Shown one piece after another: positions 7,596 to 15,087 of a DNA stretch of 64,000 nucleotides (its first letter is position 1; every line of letters starts with the position of its first letter). Under the pieces are notes generated by a model. The model saw nothing but the letters and a program-made list of their open reading frames with translations. It had not been told where the DNA came from and did not search any database. Source of the DNA: an uncultured Capnocytophaga sp. (lineage in GTDB: Bacteria; Bacteroidota; Bacteroidia; Flavobacteriales; Flavobacteriaceae); assembly GCF_937936315.1 (NCBI RefSeq), contig NZ_CALGWU010000023.1, positions 110,359 through 174,358 on the forward strand, given 5' to 3'. A program made the position numbers and the translations under genes.

Positions 7596-7629
7596 CACTT
7601 TGTCAAAGTTTTAGGACTTTGACAAAGTG
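7596..7629. terminator. Bidirectional terminator between E1 and the S4 protein gene
   Basis: A perfect 14-bp stem, CACTTTGTCAAAGT (7596-7609) with ACTTTGACAAAGTG (7616-7629), has a 6-base loop. T-rich flanks lie on one side and A-rich on the other, and it lies between convergent genes. Each arm is itself almost a palindrome. Confidence 0.85.
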
Positions 7630-7633
7630 AATT

Positions 7634-8023
7634 TTAATCGTCATCGTTATCTTCTTGAAAATCATTTAAGAGATTATCAATAGCACGGCGATCTTTTTTA
7701 GTAGGGCGACCTTCTCCTTTTTCGCGGTAATAGTCCTGAGCAAGTTTTTGTATTTCGGCTTGCTCAAAAGCTTCAGGAGGTGTGTTATCTTGACGATAAA
7801 GGTCTACTAACTTAGCTCCCACACGACTTTCAGGGATGTCTAAAACCTCTAATTGGTAGTTGATTTGGTTTTTACGTACTACTATTTGGTCGTTTTTATA
7901 AATCTCACGTGAAGGTTTTACTGTTTCGCCATTTACTTTGATGTGACCTTTTTTACAAGCTTCAGTAGCAATATTGCGTGTTTTGAAGTAACGTACACAC
8001 CATAAATATTTATCAATTCGCAT
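7634..8023 (-). CDS. S4-domain RNA-binding protein, Hsp15 type
   Basis: A 129-residue protein starting MRIDKYLWCVRYFKTRN, the classic N-terminus of the Hsp15 family. The S4 RNA-binding domain covers about residues 1-60 (KKGHIKVNGETVKPSREIYKNDQIVV), and the C-terminus is charged and acidic. Hsp15 binds 50S subunits carrying stalled nascent chains; the RqcP proteins of Firmicutes are relatives. Length is near the E. coli protein (133 residues). It is a single gene with its own promoter, and its terminator is shared with the convergent E1 gene. Confidence 0.88.
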   Translation of the reverse strand: MRIDKYLWCVRYFKTRNIATEACKKGHIKVNGETVKPSREIYKNDQIVVRKNQINYQLEVLDIPESRVGAKLVDLYRQDNTPPEAFEQAEIQKLAQDYYREKGEGRPTKKDRRAIDNLLNDFQEDNDDD

Positions 8024-8055
8024 TCTTTTATAATTTTAAAAATAACAATGAGGTG

Positions 8056-8063
8056 CAAAAGTA
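8056..8063 (-). promoter_or_regulatory. -7 element TACTTTTG of the Hsp15-type gene
   Basis: On the minus strand TACTTTTG lies 33 bases upstream of the ATG at 8023. I see no clear -33 TTTG, so the call rests on the -7 box alone. Confidence 0.5.
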
Positions 8064-8109
8064 AGAAATAATTTGCATCTTGCGCCCCAAAAATAAGACA
8101 ATATTTTAT

Positions 8110-8946
8110 ATGATAAACAAAATTCTATTTAGCATCAGTGTAATAGTTCTGCTATTAACTATAGGTTGTAAGAAAAACGACAGTTCTAATGTAACACCAC
8201 CAAGAGATGTTACAGAAGTGAGGAATGAAAACAATCAAGCTATTGAAACATTTTTAAAAACACATACTTACACATATTCAGCTACGGCAGCTATATCGGA
8301 TGCTGTTACCTTCACAAGTACAACTAATGTTTCACAATCGATTTTTAATAATAGTAATCTAAAGAAAATGGAATTAGATGTATTTGATGCCAACAATAAT
8401 CGCATTCGTCATACCTTGTATTATATGGTATTACAAGAAGGTACAAGCACCCATACCACTTCTATTGCCGACTCAGTATATGTAAACTATAAAGGTCAGT
8501 TACTCAACTTAACTGTATTTGATGAAACTACAACTCAATCATCATCTAATTGGATGGATTTACTGGGAAATATTGTTACAAATCGTCCTTCAGGCACAAT
8601 CAGAGGTTTTAGAGAAGGTGTGGCTAAACTAAAACCTTCATTAACAAAGCTTATTCAAAATTCCGATGGTACACTTACCGCTCCTACCGATGGAGGAGTA
8701 GGGGTATTCTTTATTCCTGCAGGTTTAGGTTACTTTAATAATACTCAGGCAAAAATACCAGCTTATTCACCTTTAATTTTTACAGTAAGACTTATCGCTG
8801 CTCGTCACGCCGATCACGATCACGACGGCAAACCATCTAAAGATGAAATTGTACGTGATAACTATGGAGTGGTTACTTATCCTGATTGCGATGAGAAGAA
8901 AGACCAATCAAATCTTCCTGATTATTTAGATGCCGATTGTAAGTAA
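8110..8946 (+). CDS. FKBP-type peptidyl-prolyl isomerase lipoprotein
   Basis: I start at the ATG at 8110 (MINKILFS) because it gives a clean lipoprotein signal with the acceptor Cys20 in LLTIGCKK. An alternative upstream codon only adds a charged stretch. The 278-residue protein carries an FKBP-like domain at about 105-230 (VYVNYKGQLLNLTVFDETT, then FFIPAGLGYF and PLIFTVRL). An acidic tail, DHDHDGKPSKDE, resembles a calcium-binding thrombospondin type 3 or EF-hand loop. Such lipoproteins are thought to help folding in the periplasm or at the outer membrane. One base separates it from pssA, so the two share a transcript. Confidence 0.82.
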   Translation: MINKILFSISVIVLLLTIGCKKNDSSNVTPPRDVTEVRNENNQAIETFLKTHTYTYSATAAISDAVTFTSTTNVSQSIFNNSNLKKMELDVFDANNNRIRHTLYYMVLQEGTSTHTTSIADSVYVNYKGQLLNLTVFDETTTQSSSNWMDLLGNIVTNRPSGTIRGFREGVAKLKPSLTKLIQNSDGTLTAPTDGGVGVFFIPAGLGYFNNTQAKIPAYSPLIFTVRLIAARHADHDHDGKPSKDEIVRDNYGVVTYPDCDEKKDQSNLPDYLDADCK

Positions 8947-8947
8947 A

Positions 8948-9652
8948 ATGAAAAAGCATATCCCTAATTTAATTACTTTAGGAAACCTCTTTTGCGGAAC
9001 TGTAGCGGTTGTTTTTGCTGTAAGAGGAGCTCTTGATTGGACAGCTCTCTTTGTAGCGATAGGTATTTTCCTTGATTTTTTTGACGGTTTTTTTGCCCGT
9101 TTGCTACACGTGAAATCAGAAATGGGGTTACAGTTAGATTCTTTAGCTGATATGGTTACCTCAGGAGTAGTACCAGGTGTTGCGATGTTTCAGTTGTTTA
9201 ACCAAAGTAGTTACGTAGTAGAAAATCCAACAACTTGGGCAGCCTACTTACCTTATATAGGTTTTCTTATCACTTTAGCATCAGCCTATCGATTGGCGAA
9301 TTTTAACATAGATACGCGGCAAACTTCTGGTTTTATAGGGCTTCCTACTCCAGCTAATACAATGTTTATCCTTTCTCTACCGCTTATAATGCAATACCAA
9401 TCAACAGAACTATTTGATAGTTTATTGCATAATAGTTGGGTTTTATTAGGAATTACATTGTTGAGTGCATATTTACTGAATGCTGAAATAGCCCTCTTTG
9501 CATTGAAGTTCAGTGATTATTCATTTAAGAATAATGCATTGAAGTATATATTTTTAGCACTTTGTGTTATTCTACTTGTAAGTTTAAAAATGATTGCTGT
9601 TCCTATAATCATTTTATTGTATATTATTCTTTCCTTACTACCTAAGCGATAA
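8948..9652 (+). CDS. pssA: CDP-diacylglycerol-serine O-phosphatidyltransferase
   Basis: An inner-membrane enzyme making phosphatidylserine, the precursor of phosphatidylethanolamine. The ATG at 8948 (MKKHIPNLITLGN) is the typical start; an earlier in-frame codon at 8930 would overlap the preceding gene. The CDP-alcohol phosphotransferase motif is complete: DG near FVAIGIFLDFFDGFFARLL followed by GLQLDSLADMVTSGVVPG. About six to eight membrane helices cover its 234 residues. The 3' end overlaps the convergent comEC gene by 15 bases, an unusually tight convergent arrangement. Confidence 0.93.
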   Translation: MKKHIPNLITLGNLFCGTVAVVFAVRGALDWTALFVAIGIFLDFFDGFFARLLHVKSEMGLQLDSLADMVTSGVVPGVAMFQLFNQSSYVVENPTTWAAYLPYIGFLITLASAYRLANFNIDTRQTSGFIGLPTPANTMFILSLPLIMQYQSTELFDSLLHNSWVLLGITLLSAYLLNAEIALFALKFSDYSFKNNALKYIFLALCVILLVSLKMIAVPIIILLYIILSLLPKR

Positions 9653-11548
9653 ATCACGCTTCATTCTATCTAAATTGATTTTAGGTTTTTGTAAGAAGAT
9701 AACACTATCAATAACTACTTGCTTGGATTTTGGGTATACCCCTAAACTATCCATTAGCAAGTAGTTTTTTTGTTTGAAGCGCAATATATAGGGCATTTTG
9801 TAAAGTGTAATATCACTAATGCCTTTGTTTTTAATGTAGTTGTTTACCATTGGATTGATAGAAGTTGTATCGACCTGATAGACACTCAGTTTATTACCTT
9901 GCCTAATAGTGATTATCTTATCTTTGTACTTACTAAATACTAACATTTCTTCGGTAGTTTCTAATTGGTATTTGTGATAGAAAAGTACCCCTTGAAACAA
10001 AAGTACAGAAACGAGAAGAGCTACCAATACTTTATATTTCCTATAATGTACAAAGATGATGAGTACTAGTACTATTACTAAAGAAGAAAGAAGTAGGGGA
10101 GTTGTGAAAGGTATATTGCGTATGATAAACATTTCTTGATGTGCTATAAAAGCTACTAAAATGTTCATCAGAGTTATTAATTTTTCTAAGACAAAAATTA
10201 TAGGGTAAGGCAAAATATCTAAACCTCCCAAACATAGAGCAATGATACCTCCTATAAGTATAGGTTGTAACAAAGGTACTACTACCAAGTTAGAAACAAA
10301 GAACAAAATAGGAAATTGATGAAAATAGTATAAACTGATGGGCAAAACAACTATTTGAGCAGATAATCCTACCAAAAATAAAGACCAAATCCATCGGATG
10401 TATTTATTTTTAGGTAGCCACCATTTCCGCATTACAGGGTAAAATTTCATTATAGAAAATACAGCTGCATAACTCAACTGGAAGCCTACATCATATAAAT
10501 AATAAGGATTGATAAGCAACAAAAACAACATTGAGAGCATTAAAGCATCGAATCGCCCTTGTTTTCGGCGTATAAGGGTACCCAACCCTACGAAACTAAA
10601 CATTATAGTTGCTCTCAATACAGAAGGAGAAGCCCCAGCTATTAAAGCAAAAGTCCACAATCCTGCTAACAAGATGAAGTATCGCAATGGGCGATAAAAT
10701 CCCAAATTAGGCATTTTTTGCAGCAGTAATAGAAGTATAGCCGTGATAATTCCGACGTGTAAGCCCGAAATAGCTAAAATATGTACTGCACCAGCATCTA
10801 CATATTGTTGATAAATATTTTCATCTAAATCACTACGCTTTCCTAAGAGTAATGTATTTAAGAGGGCAGCAGACTCGCGATTGAAATTTTGATTGATTAC
10901 AGCAGTTAGATGAGAACGCATTTTTTCAATATTTCCCATAAAACCTACTGTATTATTTTTAACAATAGAAAATGTTATTACTTCCGCCCGACCCAATACT
11001 CCTTTTCGTTCCATATATCGTTTATAATTAAACTGATATGGATTTTTAGGAGGTGGTATAAGTGTATATTTTCCTACAAAAATTAATCTATCGGTTGGAG
11101 CTAATTGTTTTACATCATCGCTAATTGCTTTAGAAGGAAAAAAACACAAGATTTTACCTTCAGTACTGTTATAATTTGCTGTTAAAAGTTCAGCTTTAAA
11201 GGTAGTACCATAATTGGTTTGAGAAGTTAATTCTATTATCTCGGCTTCTAAGGTGTAATATTCATTGGTATTTAGTATTTGTGTATAATGTTTAGGGGTA
11301 TGAGTAGGAGTATGAAGGTTTGTTATTAGCATACCTACAGCTATAGAAGTGATGCCTACGTGTAATAGAATTCCGTGACGGAAAACATATCGTTTAGTAG
11401 TTAATAAATGATGTATTGTTAAAGTAAAAAGCAAACATAGAGTACTACTTAAAGCAAACAAAAAAGAGGGAACTATTACATCAGTAATAGCAATCCCTCC
11501 TATGAGTCCTAATAATATGGTTAATATGGGAATATTTACGAATCTCAC
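9638..11548 (-). CDS. comEC: ComEC/Rec2-family membrane protein without the beta-lactamase domain
   Basis: A 636-residue polytopic inner-membrane protein related to the channel that takes up single-stranded DNA during transformation. An N-terminal region with two to three helices and a soluble OB-like DUF4131 segment (about 95-185) is followed by the Competence domain with HILAISGLHVGI and GASPSVLRATIM. The C-terminal part ends at IIFVHYRKYKV plus a short soluble tail of about 130 residues. The zinc metallo-beta-lactamase domain with HxHxDH found in Bacillus ComEC is absent. Its start overlaps the upstream NlpC/P60 gene by four bases. Confidence 0.88.
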   Translation of the reverse strand: MRFVNIPILTILLGLIGGIAITDVIVPSFLFALSSTLCLLFTLTIHHLLTTKRYVFRHGILLHVGITSIAVGMLITNLHTPTHTPKHYTQILNTNEYYTLEAEIIELTSQTNYGTTFKAELLTANYNSTEGKILCFFPSKAISDDVKQLAPTDRLIFVGKYTLIPPPKNPYQFNYKRYMERKGVLGRAEVITFSIVKNNTVGFMGNIEKMRSHLTAVINQNFNRESAALLNTLLLGKRSDLDENIYQQYVDAGAVHILAISGLHVGIITAILLLLLQKMPNLGFYRPLRYFILLAGLWTFALIAGASPSVLRATIMFSFVGLGTLIRRKQGRFDALMLSMLFLLLINPYYLYDVGFQLSYAAVFSIMKFYPVMRKWWLPKNKYIRWIWSLFLVGLSAQIVVLPISLYYFHQFPILFFVSNLVVVPLLQPILIGGIIALCLGGLDILPYPIIFVLEKLITLMNILVAFIAHQEMFIIRNIPFTTPLLLSSLVIVLVLIIFVHYRKYKVLVALLVSVLLFQGVLFYHKYQLETTEEMLVFSKYKDKIITIRQGNKLSVYQVDTTSINPMVNNYIKNKGISDITLYKMPYILRFKQKNYLLMDSLGVYPKSKQVVIDSVIFLQKPKINLDRMKRDLSLR

Positions 11549-12432
11549 ATTACACGTTTTGCCATACGAAAGGCTTTTTTGTAATAAGCATCACTTAATG
11601 AAGATATTACAACCCCTCTTTTAGAGGAAGAATGAATGAACTTCACATCACCATCTATGTCTACTACCATACCTACGTGAGAAATTCTATTTCTCTTAGT
11701 AGTTTTAAAAAATAGCAGATCTCCTACTTGTACATTTTCCAAACTTATTTTTCGCCCTTGGGTAGCCATCTCTTGTGAAGAACGAGAAAGAGGTACTGCT
11801 ATAGATTTGAAAGTAGTACTTACAAAACCAGAACAATCCATTCCTTTACGAGTAACTCCTCCGTGACGATAAGGTGTTCCTAAGTAAGAAAAAGCAGTGT
11901 CTAGCAATATTTTTTGCTGTTTAGTATCAACTTTACTTTTTGATAAAGAAGGGAGTGCTATATCAGTATTATCAATAATTTCTGCTTCTTCAAGAATTTC
12001 TTCATCTTCCAAATCATCGTCTAAATTTTCTTGTGCAATAGCTGTGTTTTCAGCATACAGCTGGTTTGCTTTTTTAGGAGTGTATTTCTTTTGGTTTTTA
12101 TTTCTTGAAGCTACTGCACGCCCTTTTATAGGAGCTTTTCCTTTAGCAGCAACTGTTTTTTTACTTTTGCCAATGGATTTCTTTTTTGCACTTTGTTGAG
12201 CTACCCTATGTTTAGGAGGTGTCTTTTTTCCTTTGGTGGTAGTTGTAGCAACTTTAGTTTTTCCCTTTTTAGGAGGGCTATAAGTTTTCTTTTTAGGTTT
12301 CTTACTTACTATCATAGTATTTTCAGCACTTACTTTTACAGTAGTGCTTTTCTCGTTTTTTTGTATACCTTCTGTAAAAGAAGACAAACAAAAAAGTAGT
12401 GTAAATAGGCCTAAAAGTCTTAAAATGTACAT
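11545..12432 (-). CDS. Secreted NlpC/P60 peptidoglycan hydrolase with a lysine-rich linker
   Basis: A 295-residue protein with an N-terminal signal peptide (about 1-20). A very basic Lys/Pro/Thr/Ala-rich stretch (about 43-121) is followed by a short acidic stretch (about 138-152) and a C-terminal NlpC/P60 domain (about 172-295). Catalytic residues are visible as Cys200 (MDCSGFVS), His252 (SHVGMVV) and His267 (FIHSSS). Such Spr-like enzymes cut the D-Glu to diaminopimelate bond in cell-wall peptides. It is translationally coupled to comEC through a four-base overlap and lies 22 bases after clpC on the same strand. Confidence 0.88.
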   Translation of the reverse strand: MYILRLLGLFTLLFCLSSFTEGIQKNEKSTTVKVSAENTMIVSKKPKKKTYSPPKKGKTKVATTTTKGKKTPPKHRVAQQSAKKKSIGKSKKTVAAKGKAPIKGRAVASRNKNQKKYTPKKANQLYAENTAIAQENLDDDLEDEEILEEAEIIDNTDIALPSLSKSKVDTKQQKILLDTAFSYLGTPYRHGGVTRKGMDCSGFVSTTFKSIAVPLSRSSQEMATQGRKISLENVQVGDLLFFKTTKRNRISHVGMVVDIDGDVKFIHSSSKRGVVISSLSDAYYKKAFRMAKRVM

Positions 12433-12454
12433 AAATAGAAAGGTTATAAAGTTA

Positions 12455-14989
12455 TTAAATTAGTGTCTTTTCTGCTATAAGGAGACTCTCTCCTTTTTCA
12501 TCTAAATCAAATAGAATACTATCTCCCTCATGTATTTGGTCGGATACGATTTCTTCAGCTAAAAGATCTTCCACATACTTTTGTATAGCACGTTTTAGAG
12601 GGCGTGCTCCATACTGTTTGTCGTAACCTTTATCAGCTATAAAGTTTTTAGCTTTTTCGCTCAGTTCTACGTGGTAACCTAAATCGTTGATACGAGAATA
12701 AAGTTTAGAGAGTTCAATATCAATGATTTTGAAGATGTCTTCTTTACTAAGTGGGTTGAAAGTGATGACATCATCGATACGATTGAGAAACTCGGGTGCA
12801 AAAACTTTTTTCAAAGCATTTTCAACGATTGATTTTTCATTAGCCTCAGATTGAGCCAATCGTGCAGAAGTACCAAAGCCAACACCTTGTCCGAATTCTT
12901 TTACTTGGCGAGCGCCTATGTTAGACGTCATAATGATGATGGTATTTCTAAAGTCGATTTTTCGTCCTAAGCTATCAGTTAGGAAGCCATCGTCTAATAC
13001 TTGCAAGAGCATATTGAAAACATCAGGGTGAGCTTTCTCAATTTCGTCTAAAAGCAGTACAGAGTAAGGTTTGCGGCGTATTTTTTCAGTAAGTTGTCCA
13101 CCTTCTTCATATCCAATATATCCTGGAGGTGCTCCTATGAGTCGAGAGATAGAGAATTTTTCCATATACTCACTCATATCAATACGCACCATAGCATCTT
13201 CAGAATCAAAAAGTTCTTTAGAGAGTACTTTAGCAAGTTGAGTTTTTCCAACACCTGTTTGTCCTAAGAAAATAAAGGAACCTATAGGTTTATTAGGGTC
13301 TTTAAGTCCTGTACGATTGCGTTTGATAGATTTTACAACTTTTTCCACAGCTTCATCTTGTCCTATGATTTTAGATTTCATAGCAGTAGATAAGCCAGAG
13401 AGTTTGTTGATTTCAGTTTGAGCGATTCTATTCACGGGGATGCCACTCATCATAGAGACGACATCGGCGATATGTTCAGCTGTTACTGTGTCGCGATGTA
13501 GTTTAGAATCCTCATCCCATCGTTTGTTGAGATCTATTAATGATTTTTCGATGTATTTTTCATTATCGCGCAAGCGTGCAGCTTCTTCAAACTGTTGACG
13601 AGAAACGGCTCTATTTTTAGCTTGTGTAGCTTGTTCTAATCGTTCTTCTACGTCTAAAATATACTGAGGTACTTTTACCTGCATAATATGGATTCGCGCT
13701 CCAGCTTCGTCTAAGGCATCAAGAGCTTTATCAGGTAAATAGCGATCGGTGAGGTAGCGATTGGTGAGTTTTACACACGCCTCGATAGCATCTTCGGTAT
13801 AAATTACATTGTGGTGTTCTTCGTATTTAGCTTTGATATTTTGAAGAATCTGAATGGTTTCGTCTACACTAGTAGGTTCTACTAGTACTTTTTGGAATCG
13901 ACGTTCTAAAGCGCCATCTTTTTCGATAGATTGTCGGTACTCGTCTAAAGTGGTAGCCCCAATACATTGTATTTCGCCTCTTGCTAAGGCAGGTTTGAAC
14001 ATATTTGAAGCATCTAAACTTCCTGAAGCTCCTCCTGCGCCTACTAAAGTATGAATTTCATCTATAAAAAGAATAATATCTCTGTTTTTTTCGAGTTCAT
14101 TCATTATAGCTTTAAGGCGTTCTTCGAATTGTCCGCGATACTTTGTGCCAGCAACTAAAGAAGCTAAATCGAGAGTAACAACACGTTTGTTATACAATAC
14201 ACGTGCCACTTTTCTCTGAACAATACGTAAAGCTAATCCTTCAGCGATAGCACTTTTCCCTACACCAGGTTCACCTATAAGAATAGGGTTGTTCTTCTTA
14301 CGTCGGCTTAATATTTGAGATACACGTTCTATTTCTTTATCACGTCCTACTACGGGGTCTAACTGGCCTTGTTCGGCAAGAGAGGTTAGGTCTCTTCCGA
14401 AATTATCTAATATAGTATTTTTTCTTTGGTTGTATTGTCCTTGTCCTTGTTGAGTTCTATTGTTTCTGTTTTCGTGGGGTAAGCGATAGTCTCTGTCGTA
14501 TTCGTCTACTTCATTAGTAGGCATTGTAGGAGTAGAAATTTCTGAGTTATTATCGTCTTGTACAGGATAAAATCTGTCGCGTGCTGTTTCGTAGTTTACA
14601 CCTAATTTGTTAAAAACCTTTGTAGTAGGGTCATTTTCATTGCGCAAAATACTCAATAATAAATGTGCCGTATTTATCACATCCGATTGCATTCTTTTCG
14701 CTTCTAAATAAGTAGCTTGCATAGCTCTTTCAGCTTGAACAGTGAAGTGAACAGCATTGAAATTAGGCGGATTGAGACCGCGAGCAGAAGTAAGGGTATG
14801 GATATTTTGTCTGAGCCTTTCCATATCAATATTGAGATTATTCAATAAGTTTATGGCGCTACCTTCATTTTCTTGTAGTATTGCTAATATGAAATGCTCA
14901 GTGCCTACAGTAGATTGCCCTAAACGTACTGCTTCTTCTTTGCTATATGTAAATATTCTTTTAACTCTTGGTGAAAAGTTATCGTTCAT
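12455..14989 (-). CDS. clpC: ATP-dependent Clp protease ATP-binding subunit ClpC
   Basis: An 844-residue AAA+ unfoldase that feeds proteins to ClpP. Two ClpN repeats cover about 1-150. A Gln/Asn/Arg-rich, probably disordered linker (about 160-200) follows, which is longer and more polar than I expect in other ClpC proteins. Then come AAA1 with GEPGVGKSA, a coiled M-domain containing the UVR-like QFEEAARLRDNEK that marks ClpC rather than ClpB, and AAA2 with GQTGVGKTQ. The promoter is consensus. An AGGAG box stands 8-12 bases before the ATG, rare in this window, and hints at strong translation. clpS is also in the window but unlinked. Confidence 0.95.
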   Translation of the reverse strand: MNDNFSPRVKRIFTYSKEEAVRLGQSTVGTEHFILAILQENEGSAINLLNNLNIDMERLRQNIHTLTSARGLNPPNFNAVHFTVQAERAMQATYLEAKRMQSDVINTAHLLLSILRNENDPTTKVFNKLGVNYETARDRFYPVQDDNNSEISTPTMPTNEVDEYDRDYRLPHENRNNRTQQGQGQYNQRKNTILDNFGRDLTSLAEQGQLDPVVGRDKEIERVSQILSRRKKNNPILIGEPGVGKSAIAEGLALRIVQRKVARVLYNKRVVTLDLASLVAGTKYRGQFEERLKAIMNELEKNRDIILFIDEIHTLVGAGGASGSLDASNMFKPALARGEIQCIGATTLDEYRQSIEKDGALERRFQKVLVEPTSVDETIQILQNIKAKYEEHHNVIYTEDAIEACVKLTNRYLTDRYLPDKALDALDEAGARIHIMQVKVPQYILDVEERLEQATQAKNRAVSRQQFEEAARLRDNEKYIEKSLIDLNKRWDEDSKLHRDTVTAEHIADVVSMMSGIPVNRIAQTEINKLSGLSTAMKSKIIGQDEAVEKVVKSIKRNRTGLKDPNKPIGSFIFLGQTGVGKTQLAKVLSKELFDSEDAMVRIDMSEYMEKFSISRLIGAPPGYIGYEEGGQLTEKIRRKPYSVLLLDEIEKAHPDVFNMLLQVLDDGFLTDSLGRKIDFRNTIIIMTSNIGARQVKEFGQGVGFGTSARLAQSEANEKSIVENALKKVFAPEFLNRIDDVITFNPLSKEDIFKIIDIELSKLYSRINDLGYHVELSEKAKNFIADKGYDKQYGARPLKRAIQKYVEDLLAEEIVSDQIHEGDSILFDLDEKGESLLIAEKTLI

Positions 14990-15039
14990 AGTAAAATTCT
15001 CCTTTTGTATTAAAATCCCATAATAGGGCTAAAACACGG

Positions 15040-15071
15040 CAAAGGTAGTAAATAAATATGATAAAACAAAA
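15040..15071 (-). promoter_or_regulatory. Promoter of clpC
   Basis: On the minus strand TTTTG (15067-15071) is followed after 19 bases by TACCTTTG (15040-15047). I see no CIRCE or CtsR-like operator nearby. Confidence 0.8.
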
Positions 15072-15087
15072 TCTCATTGAAAATATT

